DNA of 47,986 nucleotides from an uncultured Acidipila sp. (lineage in GTDB: Bacteria; Acidobacteriota; Terriglobia; Terriglobales; Acidobacteriaceae). Of this stretch, positions 29,216 to 38,539 are shown one piece after another. Location of the stretch: assembly GCA_937859835.1 (NCBI GenBank), contig CALMAN010000160.1, forward strand, positions 1 through 47,986. Reading direction: 5' to 3'. How positions within the stretch are numbered: position 1 is the stretch's first letter; every line of letters starts with the position of its first letter. The notes beneath the pieces are model-generated. The model was not told where the DNA came from. It saw nothing but the letters and a program-made list of their open reading frames with translations, and did no database searches. The position numbers were made by a program, and so were the translations under genes.

Positions 29216-30324
29216 ACGTTCTGGCCTTCGGCTCCTCGCTCCTGTCTTCCTACTGGAACGGCGCAGCCACCTACTACCGGGGCGTGTACAAGTACCTCCA
29301 CGCGCTCGGCTATTCGATTACCTATGCGGAGCCCGACGCCTTCGGCCGCCAGCAGCACCGCGACTACGAGGCGGTCCCGTATGCGCGCTCGGTGGTGTAC
29401 CAGCCGGGCCGGTGGGAAGCCGTGCTGCGCGAGCTTGCGCCCGGAGCCGACCTGCTGGTCAAGCACTCGGGGGTCGGGGTCGATGACGCGGAGATTGAAG
29501 CCGCGCTGCCTGGCTATCGCGCCCCGGGGGCGCTGGCCTGCATCTGGGATGTGGATGCCCCGGCAACGCTGGCGCGCACCGAGGCCGACCCGCTCGACCC
29601 CCTGCGCCTCGCGCTGCCCCGGTACGACGCGGCCCTGCTCTACGGGGGCGGCCCGGAGGTGGTGGCGCGCTTCAAGGCGCTGGGCGTGCCTGTGTGCGAC
29701 CAGATCTTCAATGGGCTCGACCCGGATACGCACCACCCGGTCGCACCCGACCCGCGTTTTGCAGCCGACCTCCTTTTCCTCGGCAACCGCCTGCCCGACC
29801 GCGAGCGCCGCGTGGAAGAGCTGTTTTTGTGTGCCGCCGAGCAGGCTCCGGAGATGCAGTTCCTGCTCGGTGGCGAGGGCTGGGGCGGCAAGCCGATGCC
29901 CCCCAACGTACGCTGGCTGGGCCACGTGCCTACGGGCGAGCACAATCGCGCCAACTGCTCGGCCCGCATGGTGCTCAACATCAACCGCGACTCCATGGCG
30001 GAGGTCGGTTTTTCGCCGCCTACCCGGGTCTTCGAGGTGGCGGGCAGCGGGGCCTGCCTGCTTTGCGATGCCTGGCCGGGCGTGGAAAGCTTTTTCACTC
30101 CCGGCGAGGAAATCCTGGTGGTCCGCGACGCGGACGAGATCGTGTGGGCGCTGCGCAACTATTCCGCGGCGGAAGCAGCGGCCTGCGGCGCGGCGCTGCA
30201 CCGGCGCGCTCTGCGCGAGCACACCTATGCCGAGCGCGCGAGCAAGGCGCACGCGGTGCTGCGGGCGCTGTGGACCAGCAAGCGGCAACCGCTCCAGGGC
30301 CGTGAAGTGCCCTCCTCCTCATGA
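29212..30324 (+). CDS. CgeB-like glycosyltransferase
   Basis: MNVLAFGSSLLSSYWNGAATYYRGVYKYLHALGYSITYAEPDAFGR...SPPTRVFEVAGSGACLLCDAWPGVESFFTPGEEILVV; ATGA overlap. Confidence 0.8.
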   Translation: MNVLAFGSSLLSSYWNGAATYYRGVYKYLHALGYSITYAEPDAFGRQQHRDYEAVPYARSVVYQPGRWEAVLRELAPGADLLVKHSGVGVDDAEIEAALPGYRAPGALACIWDVDAPATLARTEADPLDPLRLALPRYDAALLYGGGPEVVARFKALGVPVCDQIFNGLDPDTHHPVAPDPRFAADLLFLGNRLPDRERRVEELFLCAAEQAPEMQFLLGGEGWGGKPMPPNVRWLGHVPTGEHNRANCSARMVLNINRDSMAEVGFSPPTRVFEVAGSGACLLCDAWPGVESFFTPGEEILVVRDADEIVWALRNYSAAEAAACGAALHRRALREHTYAERASKAHAVLRALWTSKRQPLQGREVPSSS

Positions 30325-31406
30325 ACATCAGCATCCTTGGTCTTACCATCACCTCGGCCTGGGGCAACGGCCACGCCACTACCTTTCGCTCCTTGTGCGC
30401 CGCTCTGCACACCCGCGGGCACCAGATCCGCTTTCTGGAGCAGGACGCGCCCTGGTACCGGGAGCACCGCGACCTCCCGGCGCCTTCCTTTTGCGAGGTC
30501 ACGCTCTTCGGCGAGTGGCCTGAAGCCCAGCCCTGGCTCCACGCCGCGGCCGGCTGGAGCGATCTGGTCATCATCGGGTCGTACTTTCCGGAGGGCCTCG
30601 CGGCCGCCGACTACCTGTTTGCGCGCGCGCACTGCCCGGTTTTCTTCTACGACATCGATACGCCGGTCACCGTGGAACGGCTGCGCACGGCCGGGGAAAC
30701 CGAGGCCTTGCGCGCTGCGGACATCCCCCGCTACGACGCCTACCTGAGCTTTACGGGCGGCCCCATCCTCGACGAGCTGAAAAGGCGCTTTGGCGCCCGG
30801 CGCGCCCTGCCGCTTTACTGCTCCGTGGACCCCGCGGCGCATCGTCCACAGCCGGCAGACCCGCGCTACGGGTGCCTGCTCAGCTATCTCGGGACCTATG
30901 CCGCGGACCGCCAGCCCAAGCTCGATGCGCTTTTTGTGGAGCCTGCGGGAAGCTTTCCTGGCGACCGTTTTTTGCTCGCCGGGGCACAGTATCCCGAGTC
31001 CCTGGGCTGGCCGGACAATGTGTGGCGCTTCGAGCACATCCCGCCGGCCGAGCACCCGTCGTTCTACTGCTCTTCCCGCTTCACCCTCAATCTCACGCGT
31101 ACCAGCATGGTCGCCGCGGGGTGGTCCCCATCCGTGCGTTTGTTTGAGGCCGCAGCCTGCGGGGCGGCCATCATCTCGGATGGATGGCCGGGCCTTGCGG
31201 AGCTGCTCACGCCCGGCAAGGAAGTCCTGCTCGCCGAAAACACGGCGGACATGGTGCGCCTGCTTCGCCAGACCACCGAGGCGGAGCGTCGCGCAATGGG
31301 GCAAGCGGCGCGCGCCCGCGTGCTTGCCGAACACACCAGCGCGCAGCGCGCCGGTGAGCTTGAAGCCGTGGTCGCCGGCGTCCAGGCTTGCAGCGAGGCC
31401 GGCTGA
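30321..31406 (+). CDS. CgeB-like glycosyltransferase
   Basis: MNISILGLTITSAWGNGHATTFRSLCAALHTRGHQIRFLEQDAPWY...SPSVRLFEAAACGAAIISDGWPGLAELLTPGKEVLLAEN; ATGA overlap. Confidence 0.8.
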   Translation: MNISILGLTITSAWGNGHATTFRSLCAALHTRGHQIRFLEQDAPWYREHRDLPAPSFCEVTLFGEWPEAQPWLHAAAGWSDLVIIGSYFPEGLAAADYLFARAHCPVFFYDIDTPVTVERLRTAGETEALRAADIPRYDAYLSFTGGPILDELKRRFGARRALPLYCSVDPAAHRPQPADPRYGCLLSYLGTYAADRQPKLDALFVEPAGSFPGDRFLLAGAQYPESLGWPDNVWRFEHIPPAEHPSFYCSSRFTLNLTRTSMVAAGWSPSVRLFEAAACGAAIISDGWPGLAELLTPGKEVLLAENTADMVRLLRQTTEAERRAMGQAARARVLAEHTSAQRAGELEAVVAGVQACSEAG

Positions 31407-31407
31407 G

Positions 31408-32493
31408 ATGCCAGGGAGCAGCGCCCTTGCGCACGCGCAGCAGCTGCTTGCCGGGCGCCTCCTCGCGCCCGCGCTCGCCCGGTTTGCCGAGGCGAAAGCC
31501 GCCGGCGCCGACCCCGACAGCTGCGATGCCGGCAGTTGGGAATGCGCCATGCTCCAGGGTCGCTACGGGGAGGCCTGGGCGGTAAGCGACGCGATCGAAG
31601 CCCGTCGTCGCGCTGCGGGTCGAGCCGAGCCGCTGCGCTTCTGGGACGGCGCGCCGCTGGCCGGCCGGCGCGTCATGCTCCGCTGCCTCCACGGCTTCGG
31701 CGACACACTCCAGTTCCTCCGCTACGCGCCCATGCTCCGCGCCGGCTCTGCCTCGCTCTCGATCGAGGTGCACCCTGAGCTGGTCGCGCTGGCAAGGCTT
31801 TGCGACGGCGTCATCGGCGCCCAGGCCGAAGTCATCACCTGGGGCGCGGGCGCGCCAGCGTCGGAGCCAGCCTGGGATACACAGATCGAAGCCATGGAGC
31901 TGCTCTACCTGTTTCGCAGCACCCCTGCGACCGTGCCGGCACACACGCCCTACCTCGCTGCCGGGGCGATCCCGCAGGACTCCCTCACGCGTGCCCTGGC
32001 TCGCCGGATCGGCGCCCGGCGGACCGGGGATGCCGGGCTGCAGTACGGCTTTTCCTGGCGCTCCAGCGACTGGAATCCGCTGCGCTCTGTACCCTACGGG
32101 GAGCTGGCGGGCGTGCTTGCGCAGGTGCCTTCCCCAGGCTACGGCTACAGCCTCCAGCCGGATGGCGCCCGCGCCTTGGCCGAGCCGCCGCTGCTGCGGG
32201 CAGAAGACATCAGCTGCGACTTCACGCAACTGGCCGCCCGCGTCGCGTTCTTGGATATAGTGGTGACGGTGGATGGGGTGATCGCGCACCTGGCCGGCGC
32301 GCTTGGCAGGCCGGTGCTGTTGCTGCTGCCCTTTGCCGCCGACTGGCGCTGGGGTATGGGTGCGGCTACCCCCTGGTACCCCCGCATGGAGCTTTTCCGG
32401 CAGGAGCGGCCGGGGGACTGGAGCGCCCCTTTGCGCGCGCTTGGCGCGAGATTGGCACAGATCCAGACGACAAGGAGCATCTCCGTCGCGTGA
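31408..32493 (+). CDS. TPR-like N-terminus plus GT9/heptosyltransferase-like protein
   Basis: ALARFAEAKAAGADPDSCDAGSWECAMLQGRYGEAWAVSDAIEARR; RVMLRCLHGFGDTLQFLRYAPML; VAFLDIVVTVDGVIAHLAGALGRPVLLLLPFAADWRW. Confidence 0.75.
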   Translation: MPGSSALAHAQQLLAGRLLAPALARFAEAKAAGADPDSCDAGSWECAMLQGRYGEAWAVSDAIEARRRAAGRAEPLRFWDGAPLAGRRVMLRCLHGFGDTLQFLRYAPMLRAGSASLSIEVHPELVALARLCDGVIGAQAEVITWGAGAPASEPAWDTQIEAMELLYLFRSTPATVPAHTPYLAAGAIPQDSLTRALARRIGARRTGDAGLQYGFSWRSSDWNPLRSVPYGELAGVLAQVPSPGYGYSLQPDGARALAEPPLLRAEDISCDFTQLAARVAFLDIVVTVDGVIAHLAGALGRPVLLLLPFAADWRWGMGAATPWYPRMELFRQERPGDWSAPLRALGARLAQIQTTRSISVA

Positions 32494-33755
32494 CACATGA
32501 CTGGGAGGTCATCATTTTGGGCGCGGGCATCGCCGGGCTCGCCGCAGCCCGCACCCTTGCTGAGGCCGGCCGGCGCGTCCTGGTGCTGGAAGCGCAGGAG
32601 GAGGTGGGCGGCCGCATGCGCACCCTGCATGTACCCGGCCTTGCCGCGCCCGTCGAACTCGGCGCCGAGTTCATCCACGGCCGGCCACCCGAACTGCTCG
32701 CCCTGCTCGAAGAAGCCGGGCTCGCAACAGTGGAAGCCGGGGGCGACCTGCTCTGCTACCGGGACGGCCGCGTGTCGGAGTGCCCCGAAGACAGTTCTGC
32801 CTGGGAGCTGCTGGACGGCATGGAAGCCGTGGCAGCCGAGCATGGCGACATGAGCTTCGATCAGTACCTTGCGCGCTCCGGTGCGTCGGCCGCGGCAAAG
32901 CAGCGGATACGCGACTACGTCGAGGGCTTCAACGCCGCGGATGCGGGCGAGATCGGCATTGCCGGCCTTGCGCGCCAGCAGGCGGCTGAGGACGCGATCG
33001 AGGGCGACCGCGGTGCGCGGGTGGTCGGTGGCTACCGGGCTTTGGCCGCGTATGTGGCCGGCCGGGCGCGGGCCGCGGGCGCCCAGATAGAGCTGCTGGC
33101 GCCCGTACACCGGGTCGAATGGCAGCCGGGCTCCTGCATTGCGCAGGTTGGGGGCGGCCGGCAGCCAACTGCGAAGCAGCTGATCTGCGCGCTGCCGCTG
33201 GGCGTCCTGCAGGCAGACGCCGTCCGGTTTGCGCCCCGGCCCGAGAGCGCGTGGAACGCGCTCCGGCTGCTGCGCGCCGGAGCCGTGCAGCGGCTGGTGC
33301 TCCAGTTCGAAAGCCGCTGGTGGGCGGCCGACTACCCGGACCTGCGCTTCCTGTTCGCGCCCACACTGCACCCGCCCACCTACTGGACCGCCGCCCCTCA
33401 GCAGAATCCGCTGCTTACCTGCTGGACCGGCGGGCCGCGCGCACGGCAGTCCCTGACGACCGAAGCAGTGGAGGAGCAGGCGGTTCGCGCGCTGGCGCGG
33501 GTGTTCGGCCGCGAGGCGGCGCCGCGGCTCGCCGCCTCGTACATGCACGACTGGCAGGCCGACCCCTACGCACGCGGGGCGTACAGCTATGCCGCAACCG
33601 GTGGCGCGGCTGCTCCGGACCTGCTTGCGCGCCCGGTGCAGGGCACTCTTTTCTTCGCCGGCGAGCATACCGACACCACCGGCCACCTGGGCACGGTGCA
33701 CGGCGCGCTGCGCTCGGGGCTGCGCGCCGCCCGCGAGGTCCTTACCTCGGCGTAG
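32490..33755 (+). CDS. FAD-dependent flavin amine oxidase-like oxidoreductase
   Basis: GTGA overlap start; WEVIILGAGIAGLAAARTLAEAGRRVLVLEAQEEVGGRMRT (FAD dinucleotide motif), C-terminal LFFAGEHTDTTGHLGTVHGALRSGLRAA. Confidence 0.9.
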   Translation: MTHDWEVIILGAGIAGLAAARTLAEAGRRVLVLEAQEEVGGRMRTLHVPGLAAPVELGAEFIHGRPPELLALLEEAGLATVEAGGDLLCYRDGRVSECPEDSSAWELLDGMEAVAAEHGDMSFDQYLARSGASAAAKQRIRDYVEGFNAADAGEIGIAGLARQQAAEDAIEGDRGARVVGGYRALAAYVAGRARAAGAQIELLAPVHRVEWQPGSCIAQVGGGRQPTAKQLICALPLGVLQADAVRFAPRPESAWNALRLLRAGAVQRLVLQFESRWWAADYPDLRFLFAPTLHPPTYWTAAPQQNPLLTCWTGGPRARQSLTTEAVEEQAVRALARVFGREAAPRLAASYMHDWQADPYARGAYSYAATGGAAAPDLLARPVQGTLFFAGEHTDTTGHLGTVHGALRSGLRAAREVLTSA

Positions 33756-35145
33756 GCGCCGGGGTTTCCGGCCTGTCCGTTGCCCAGGGCGTGCCCGGGT
33801 AGCCGTTGTGCCAGATGCTGACCATCCGGCGCGTGTTTGCCACGTGCACGGCGGGGTCGGCGCTCAGCAGAAGAAAGTCTGCGCGCAGGCCTGGCGCGAG
33901 CATGCCGGTATGGTCATCGATGCCGAGCAGCCGCGCGTTCACCGCGGTCGCGCAGTGGAGCGCCTGCAGCGGGGTCAGGCCGGCCTCGACCATCAGCTGC
34001 AGCTCGCGATGCTCGGCATAGCCGGGCAGCCGCTGCGGGTTTGCGCCCGAGTCCGTACCAAAGCCCACACGCACGCCGGCCGCGACCATCAGCTTTAGAT
34101 TGGTCTTTGCCATGGCGAAGTCTTGCCGGTGCTGCGCGGTGTGCGGATCGTTGGCGACGCTCCCCCGGTAGCTGTCGCTGCGCAGCCTCGCGAGCTCGGC
34201 CGGGGTGGTGGCGCGGATCAGAAACGGATCGCTCAACAGCTCCGGATGATCGGCGAACGCGAAAAATGACTCGTCTACCGTGAGCGTGGGGAGGTAGTAC
34301 ACGCCCCGCTTTTTCATGGCGGCGATCAGCTCCGTGTCGACGCGTGCATCGCGAACCGAGTGAGCCAGCACATCCACTCCGGCCGCCACCAGCTTCTTCG
34401 CGTCGGCCAGCGCATACACGTGCGCGGCAACCGTGAGGTGCTGTTTGTGGGCCTCATCAATAACAGCCGTGTAGATTGCCGGCTGCATCTCCGGAGCCGC
34501 GCCGTGCATGGGGTCAACCCAAACCTTGACCAAATTGGCATCGCGGCCCGCGGCTGCGGCCCCATCGCTGCGTGCCTCCTCCGGGGTCCTGGGCTGGTAC
34601 AGCTGGTCGGCAGCGTGGGGAATCTGCGGCGCGCCGCCGGGGACGCCGATGCCCCGATCCGCCGTGAACGCGGCTGCGCCGTCGAGGGTGCCTGCCGCCT
34701 GCTGGGTCCGGATGGGGTAGAGGAGGTCGCGGTTGAGACCCAGAGAAAGAACGTCGAGCACGCCGTAGTGCTCATACTGGCGCAGTTCGGCCATCACGTG
34801 CGGCTCGGTGTAGTAGGTCCCGCTGTTCTGGCTGCCGTCCACCAGCGCCAGGTGGCCGTGGGCGTTGATCAGCCCCGGCATCATGGTTTGCCCGTGCGCG
34901 TCGATGACTTTCGCCCCCGAAGGAATGGCCGGCGAACCCCGGTGCCCCATCGGCGCGATGGAGCGGATCGTTTGCCCGTCAACAAGCACGACCTGGTCGT
35001 TCAACGGAGCCCTGCCGGTGCCGTCGATCACGCGGACGTGCTCAATGGCGGTGAGCCCTGAGGGCGCCTGCGCGGCCAACGGCCGCGGAAGCGGCAAGGC
35101 CAGCATGGCGAGGGCTGCGAACAGGGAGCTCGGGGCAGGGTGCAT
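33742..35145 (-). CDS. Secreted amidohydrolase family protein
   Basis: MHPAPSSLFAALAMLALPLPRPLAAQ signal; GQTMMPGLINAHGHLALVDG, TVAAHVYALADAKKLVAAGVDVLAHSVRD, VGFGTDSGANPQRL metal-binding motifs. Track start at 35469 judged too long. Confidence 0.9.
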   Translation of the reverse strand: MHPAPSSLFAALAMLALPLPRPLAAQAPSGLTAIEHVRVIDGTGRAPLNDQVVLVDGQTIRSIAPMGHRGSPAIPSGAKVIDAHGQTMMPGLINAHGHLALVDGSQNSGTYYTEPHVMAELRQYEHYGVLDVLSLGLNRDLLYPIRTQQAAGTLDGAAAFTADRGIGVPGGAPQIPHAADQLYQPRTPEEARSDGAAAAGRDANLVKVWVDPMHGAAPEMQPAIYTAVIDEAHKQHLTVAAHVYALADAKKLVAAGVDVLAHSVRDARVDTELIAAMKKRGVYYLPTLTVDESFFAFADHPELLSDPFLIRATTPAELARLRSDSYRGSVANDPHTAQHRQDFAMAKTNLKLMVAAGVRVGFGTDSGANPQRLPGYAEHRELQLMVEAGLTPLQALHCATAVNARLLGIDDHTGMLAPGLRADFLLLSADPAVHVANTRRMVSIWHNGYPGTPWATDRPETPAPTPR

Positions 35146-35287
35146 GCAGTGCTTGGACGCGAGGGGAAGCGAAATCAGCCGCTCGCGCGCGGCAGTGCGC
35201 CGCATCCTAGAAGTGACGAGTCCCCGCACATTGCCATCCGCATCTGCGCTTGTCTGAGAGAAACCGCTGGAAGAGGACAGAGACCAA

Positions 35288-36112
35288 ATGATACAAGCTG
35301 AAATCGAAACGCAGCTGGATGCCCGCACGCGCCTGAGCGTCGGCCAGGGCGAGCCGCAATCCACAACCGAAAAGGCAGCCCGCAGTCCGTGGCTGTACGC
35401 CGCCGCGCTTGCTGCCGTGTACCTGTTCCGCAGGCAAATCTTTAGCCCGGGCGGCTTGATGTTTGCCACCGGTTTTTACGCCGCGAAAAAGGTGAAGACC
35501 GGCCAGCTGTTTGGAGCTGCGATGCAGGGCGTGGTGCGGGAACAGGCTACTTTCACCATCAACAAGCCGGCCGGGGAGCTTTACGACCTGTGGCGCGACC
35601 TTGAAGGCGCTCCGCGTTACATGGAGTCGATCCAGAGCGTCAAGCTGACCGGCGGCACCACGTCGCACTGGGTCATGGATCTGCCGGGCGGCGGCACGCT
35701 CGAGTGGGACTCGGAGCTGACCGCGCAGGAGCCTGGCCGGCGCCTGGCCTGGCGCTCGATTGGCGAGACGCCCGTGCCCTCGGCCGGCCAGGTTGCTTTT
35801 GAGCCGGCAGCCAGCGGCCGCGGTACGGTGGTGCGGGTCGACCAGGAGTTTCTGCTTCCCGGCGGCAAGCTCGCCGCAACCATGGGCGGGCTGTTTTCGC
35901 GCACGCCCGGAGGCTTCACCCGCGAAAACCTGCGCCACTTCAAGCAGCTGGCCGAGGCCGGCGAGATCCCAACCACGAAGGGACAGCCGCACGGGCCCCG
36001 CTCGGCCACAACCAAGGTCACCCAGGCGTTTACCGGCGACCGCGAGCAGCAGAACATCGAGCCGCAGACCGGCACCATTGACCACGATATCGAGCGCCAG
36101 GAGGTGGCATAG
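35288..36112 (+). CDS. SRPBCC (polyketide cyclase/dehydrase-like) protein with hydrophobic N-terminal segment
   Basis: [79 protein letters not shown]/cyclase signature. Confidence 0.88.
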   Translation: MIQAEIETQLDARTRLSVGQGEPQSTTEKAARSPWLYAAALAAVYLFRRQIFSPGGLMFATGFYAAKKVKTGQLFGAAMQGVVREQATFTINKPAGELYDLWRDLEGAPRYMESIQSVKLTGGTTSHWVMDLPGGGTLEWDSELTAQEPGRRLAWRSIGETPVPSAGQVAFEPAASGRGTVVRVDQEFLLPGGKLAATMGGLFSRTPGGFTRENLRHFKQLAEAGEIPTTKGQPHGPRSATTKVTQAFTGDREQQNIEPQTGTIDHDIERQEVA

Positions 36113-37338
36113 TGAAAGCTCTTTGCTGGATGGGAAAAGAAAAGCTGGAAGTCCAAACCGTGGACGACCCCAGGATCCTGAACCCGCAGGACGCGATCAT
36201 CCGGATTACGCGGACGGCTATCTGCGGATCGGACCTGCACTTATACGATGGCGTGATTCCGACCATGCAGTCCGGCGACATTATCGGTCATGAGTTCATG
36301 GGCATCGTCGAGGAAGTTGGGCCGGAGGTAAAGAAGGTCAAGCGGGGCGACCGCGTGGTGGTGCCGTTTACCATCGCCTGCGGGAACTGCTTCTTCTGCC
36401 AAAGCACGCTTTGGAGTCTGTGCGACAACACCAATCCCAACGCGGCCACGGCGGAAGCGCTCTACGGGTACTCCGGTTCTGCGCTTTACGGCTACTCGCA
36501 CATCTACGGCGGCTACGCCGGCGGCCAGGCGCAGTACGCCCGGGTGCCGTTTGCCGATGTAGGCCCGCTGGTCGTGAACAATGATCTCCCCGACGACAAG
36601 CTCCTGTTCCTGACCGACATCTTTCCCACCGGCTACATGGGTGCGCAGGACGCGGATATCCAGGAAGGGGATACGGTGGCAGTCTGGGGCGCCGGTCCGG
36701 TCGGCATCTTTGCCGCCGCCAGCGCGTTTATGTTCGGAGCCAAGCGCGTGATCGTGATCGACCGCTTTCCGGAGCGGCTGGAGCTGGCGAAGAAAGTCGG
36801 CGCTGAAACGCTTGACTACGCAAAGAACGATGTCCTGAAAAGCCTGCGCGAGTTGACCGGCGGCCGCGGCCCGGATGCGGCCATTGATGCGGTCGGCATG
36901 GAAGCCCACGGTTCCGGCCCGGGCGGCTTGTATGACCGCGCCAAGCAGACCCTGGGTCTGTCCTTCGACCGGCCCACGGTGTTGCGCCAGGCTATCCTCG
37001 CTGTCCGCAAAGGGGGCACCGTATCGATCCCCGGCGTGTATGGCGGGCTGATCGACAAGATCCCGTTCGGTGCGGCATTCGGCAAGGGCATCGTGATGAA
37101 GATGGGCCAAACCCACATGATGCGTTATCTCCAGCCACTTCTCGAGCGCATTGAAAAGGGCGAGATCGACCCGAGCTTTATCATCTCGCACCGCATCGGC
37201 ATCGAGGAGATCCCGGAAGCGTTCCGCGTCTTCCGCGACAAGAAGTACGGCTGCACCAAGGTTGTGATCGATCCTTGGACCGACCGTACCGGCGCGCTGG
37301 TGCCCAGGGATGGAACAGCGACGCAGCAAGCTGCCTAG
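36112..37338 (+). CDS. Zinc-dependent alcohol dehydrogenase (formaldehyde dehydrogenase-like MDR)
   Basis: GTG start overlapping the upstream [74 protein letters not shown]. Confidence 0.93.
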   Translation: MKALCWMGKEKLEVQTVDDPRILNPQDAIIRITRTAICGSDLHLYDGVIPTMQSGDIIGHEFMGIVEEVGPEVKKVKRGDRVVVPFTIACGNCFFCQSTLWSLCDNTNPNAATAEALYGYSGSALYGYSHIYGGYAGGQAQYARVPFADVGPLVVNNDLPDDKLLFLTDIFPTGYMGAQDADIQEGDTVAVWGAGPVGIFAAASAFMFGAKRVIVIDRFPERLELAKKVGAETLDYAKNDVLKSLRELTGGRGPDAAIDAVGMEAHGSGPGGLYDRAKQTLGLSFDRPTVLRQAILAVRKGGTVSIPGVYGGLIDKIPFGAAFGKGIVMKMGQTHMMRYLQPLLERIEKGEIDPSFIISHRIGIEEIPEAFRVFRDKKYGCTKVVIDPWTDRTGALVPRDGTATQQAA

Positions 37339-37353
37339 CATCCCCGTGTACCG

Positions 37354-37382
37354 AAAGAGCCCGGGCGAAGCCCGGGCTCTTT
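37354..37382. terminator. Bidirectional Rho-independent terminator between convergent genes
   Basis: AAAGAGCCCGGGC-gaa-GCCCGGGCTCTTT, perfect 13-bp stem with A/T flanks. Confidence 0.85.
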
Positions 37383-37410
37383 CTGCAGAAGGGAGACTCC
37401 CCCCTCCGGT

Positions 37411-38442
37411 TTACCGCTGGTTCCAGAGTGCTTCGGCCGTCCGGCCCATCCCGGTCAGCGCCTCGAGATCCTTCCCGTCGACCGCGGCGCCGGGAAGCGG
37501 CTGCTCCTGCTCGCTTTGCGGAGCCGGCAGGGTGCGGTTCATCAGCGAAAGCACGCCCGTGGTGAGCACGGGCGCCAGGCCGGCGACGCGTGCCGCAAGC
37601 GCTGCCTGCGGCGTGATGCTGAACTCCGCTTCGCCGGTTTCGGCAGCGCGCAGGATCCGTTGCGCGGCCCCGTATGCGTCGCGCGCAACCCCCGGCAGGG
37701 AAGCGCCCAGGTTGAACCAGCGAAACTCTTCTTCGCGGTTGCCGACCATGAGCGCATGCCGGGGCGAGCCCGTCCGGAGCAACCCCGGCGTTACGGTGGA
37801 AACGCGCACACCCTTGGAGCGCACCTCCGCGTGCAATCCTTGCGAAAAGCCGACTGCGGCGAACTTGCTCCCTGAGTAGGGCAGCAGATGCGGCACCGCG
37901 ACCTTGCCGCCGATCGAGGTGATGTTCACGATCGCGCCATCCTGGCGCGCGAGCATCGCGGGCAGCACGGCAAGCGAGGCATACACCATGCTGAAGTAGT
38001 TGCTGCGGATCGCCTCCTCAAAGGCTTCGACCGGCTGCGCTTCCACCGGACCGACCGAGATCAGGCCTGCGTTGTTGACCAGGATGTCGATCTCACCCCA
38101 GTGCGCCCGGACCTGCCCGACGAGCCCTGTGACCTCCGCGCGCTCGCGCAGATCGCAGGGCACCACCAGCACATCACTTGCCTTGGCTGCCCCACGCTCA
38201 ACGAGCAGGGCGCGCGCCTCCTCCAGCTCCGCTTCGTCGCGGGCCGTCAACACCACGCGCGCCCCGGCGCGGGCAAAGCTTTCAGCCAGCGCCAGGCCCA
38301 GCCCGCGCGAGGAGCCGGTGATCAGAGCGATCTTGCCGCGCACCGGAAAGCGCCGCCAGTTTCCCCGCACCTTGCTCACTGCCAGCCAGGCAAGCAGGCC
38401 CGCCGCCGTCCACGCCATCGTCTTGTTTCCTTGTTTCCCCAT
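37411..38442 (-). CDS. SDR family NAD(P)-dependent oxidoreductase
   Basis: RGKIALITGSSRGLGLALAESFARAGARVVLTARDEAELEEA...PYSGSKFAAVGFSQGLHAEVRSKGVRVSTVTPGLLRTG; N-terminal hydrophobic anchor. Confidence 0.92.
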   Translation of the reverse strand: MGKQGNKTMAWTAAGLLAWLAVSKVRGNWRRFPVRGKIALITGSSRGLGLALAESFARAGARVVLTARDEAELEEARALLVERGAAKASDVLVVPCDLRERAEVTGLVGQVRAHWGEIDILVNNAGLISVGPVEAQPVEAFEEAIRSNYFSMVYASLAVLPAMLARQDGAIVNITSIGGKVAVPHLLPYSGSKFAAVGFSQGLHAEVRSKGVRVSTVTPGLLRTGSPRHALMVGNREEEFRWFNLGASLPGVARDAYGAAQRILRAAETGEAEFSITPQAALAARVAGLAPVLTTGVLSLMNRTLPAPQSEQEQPLPGAAVDGKDLEALTGMGRTAEALWNQR

Positions 38443-38539
38443 GCCCGTTACGATGCATTGCCTCCCCGCATTGCCTCCAGGCATCCGCTCGGCTTATCGT
38501 GCTCATTGAAAAGCCGCTCCGGAAGGGACTGATTGCCGC

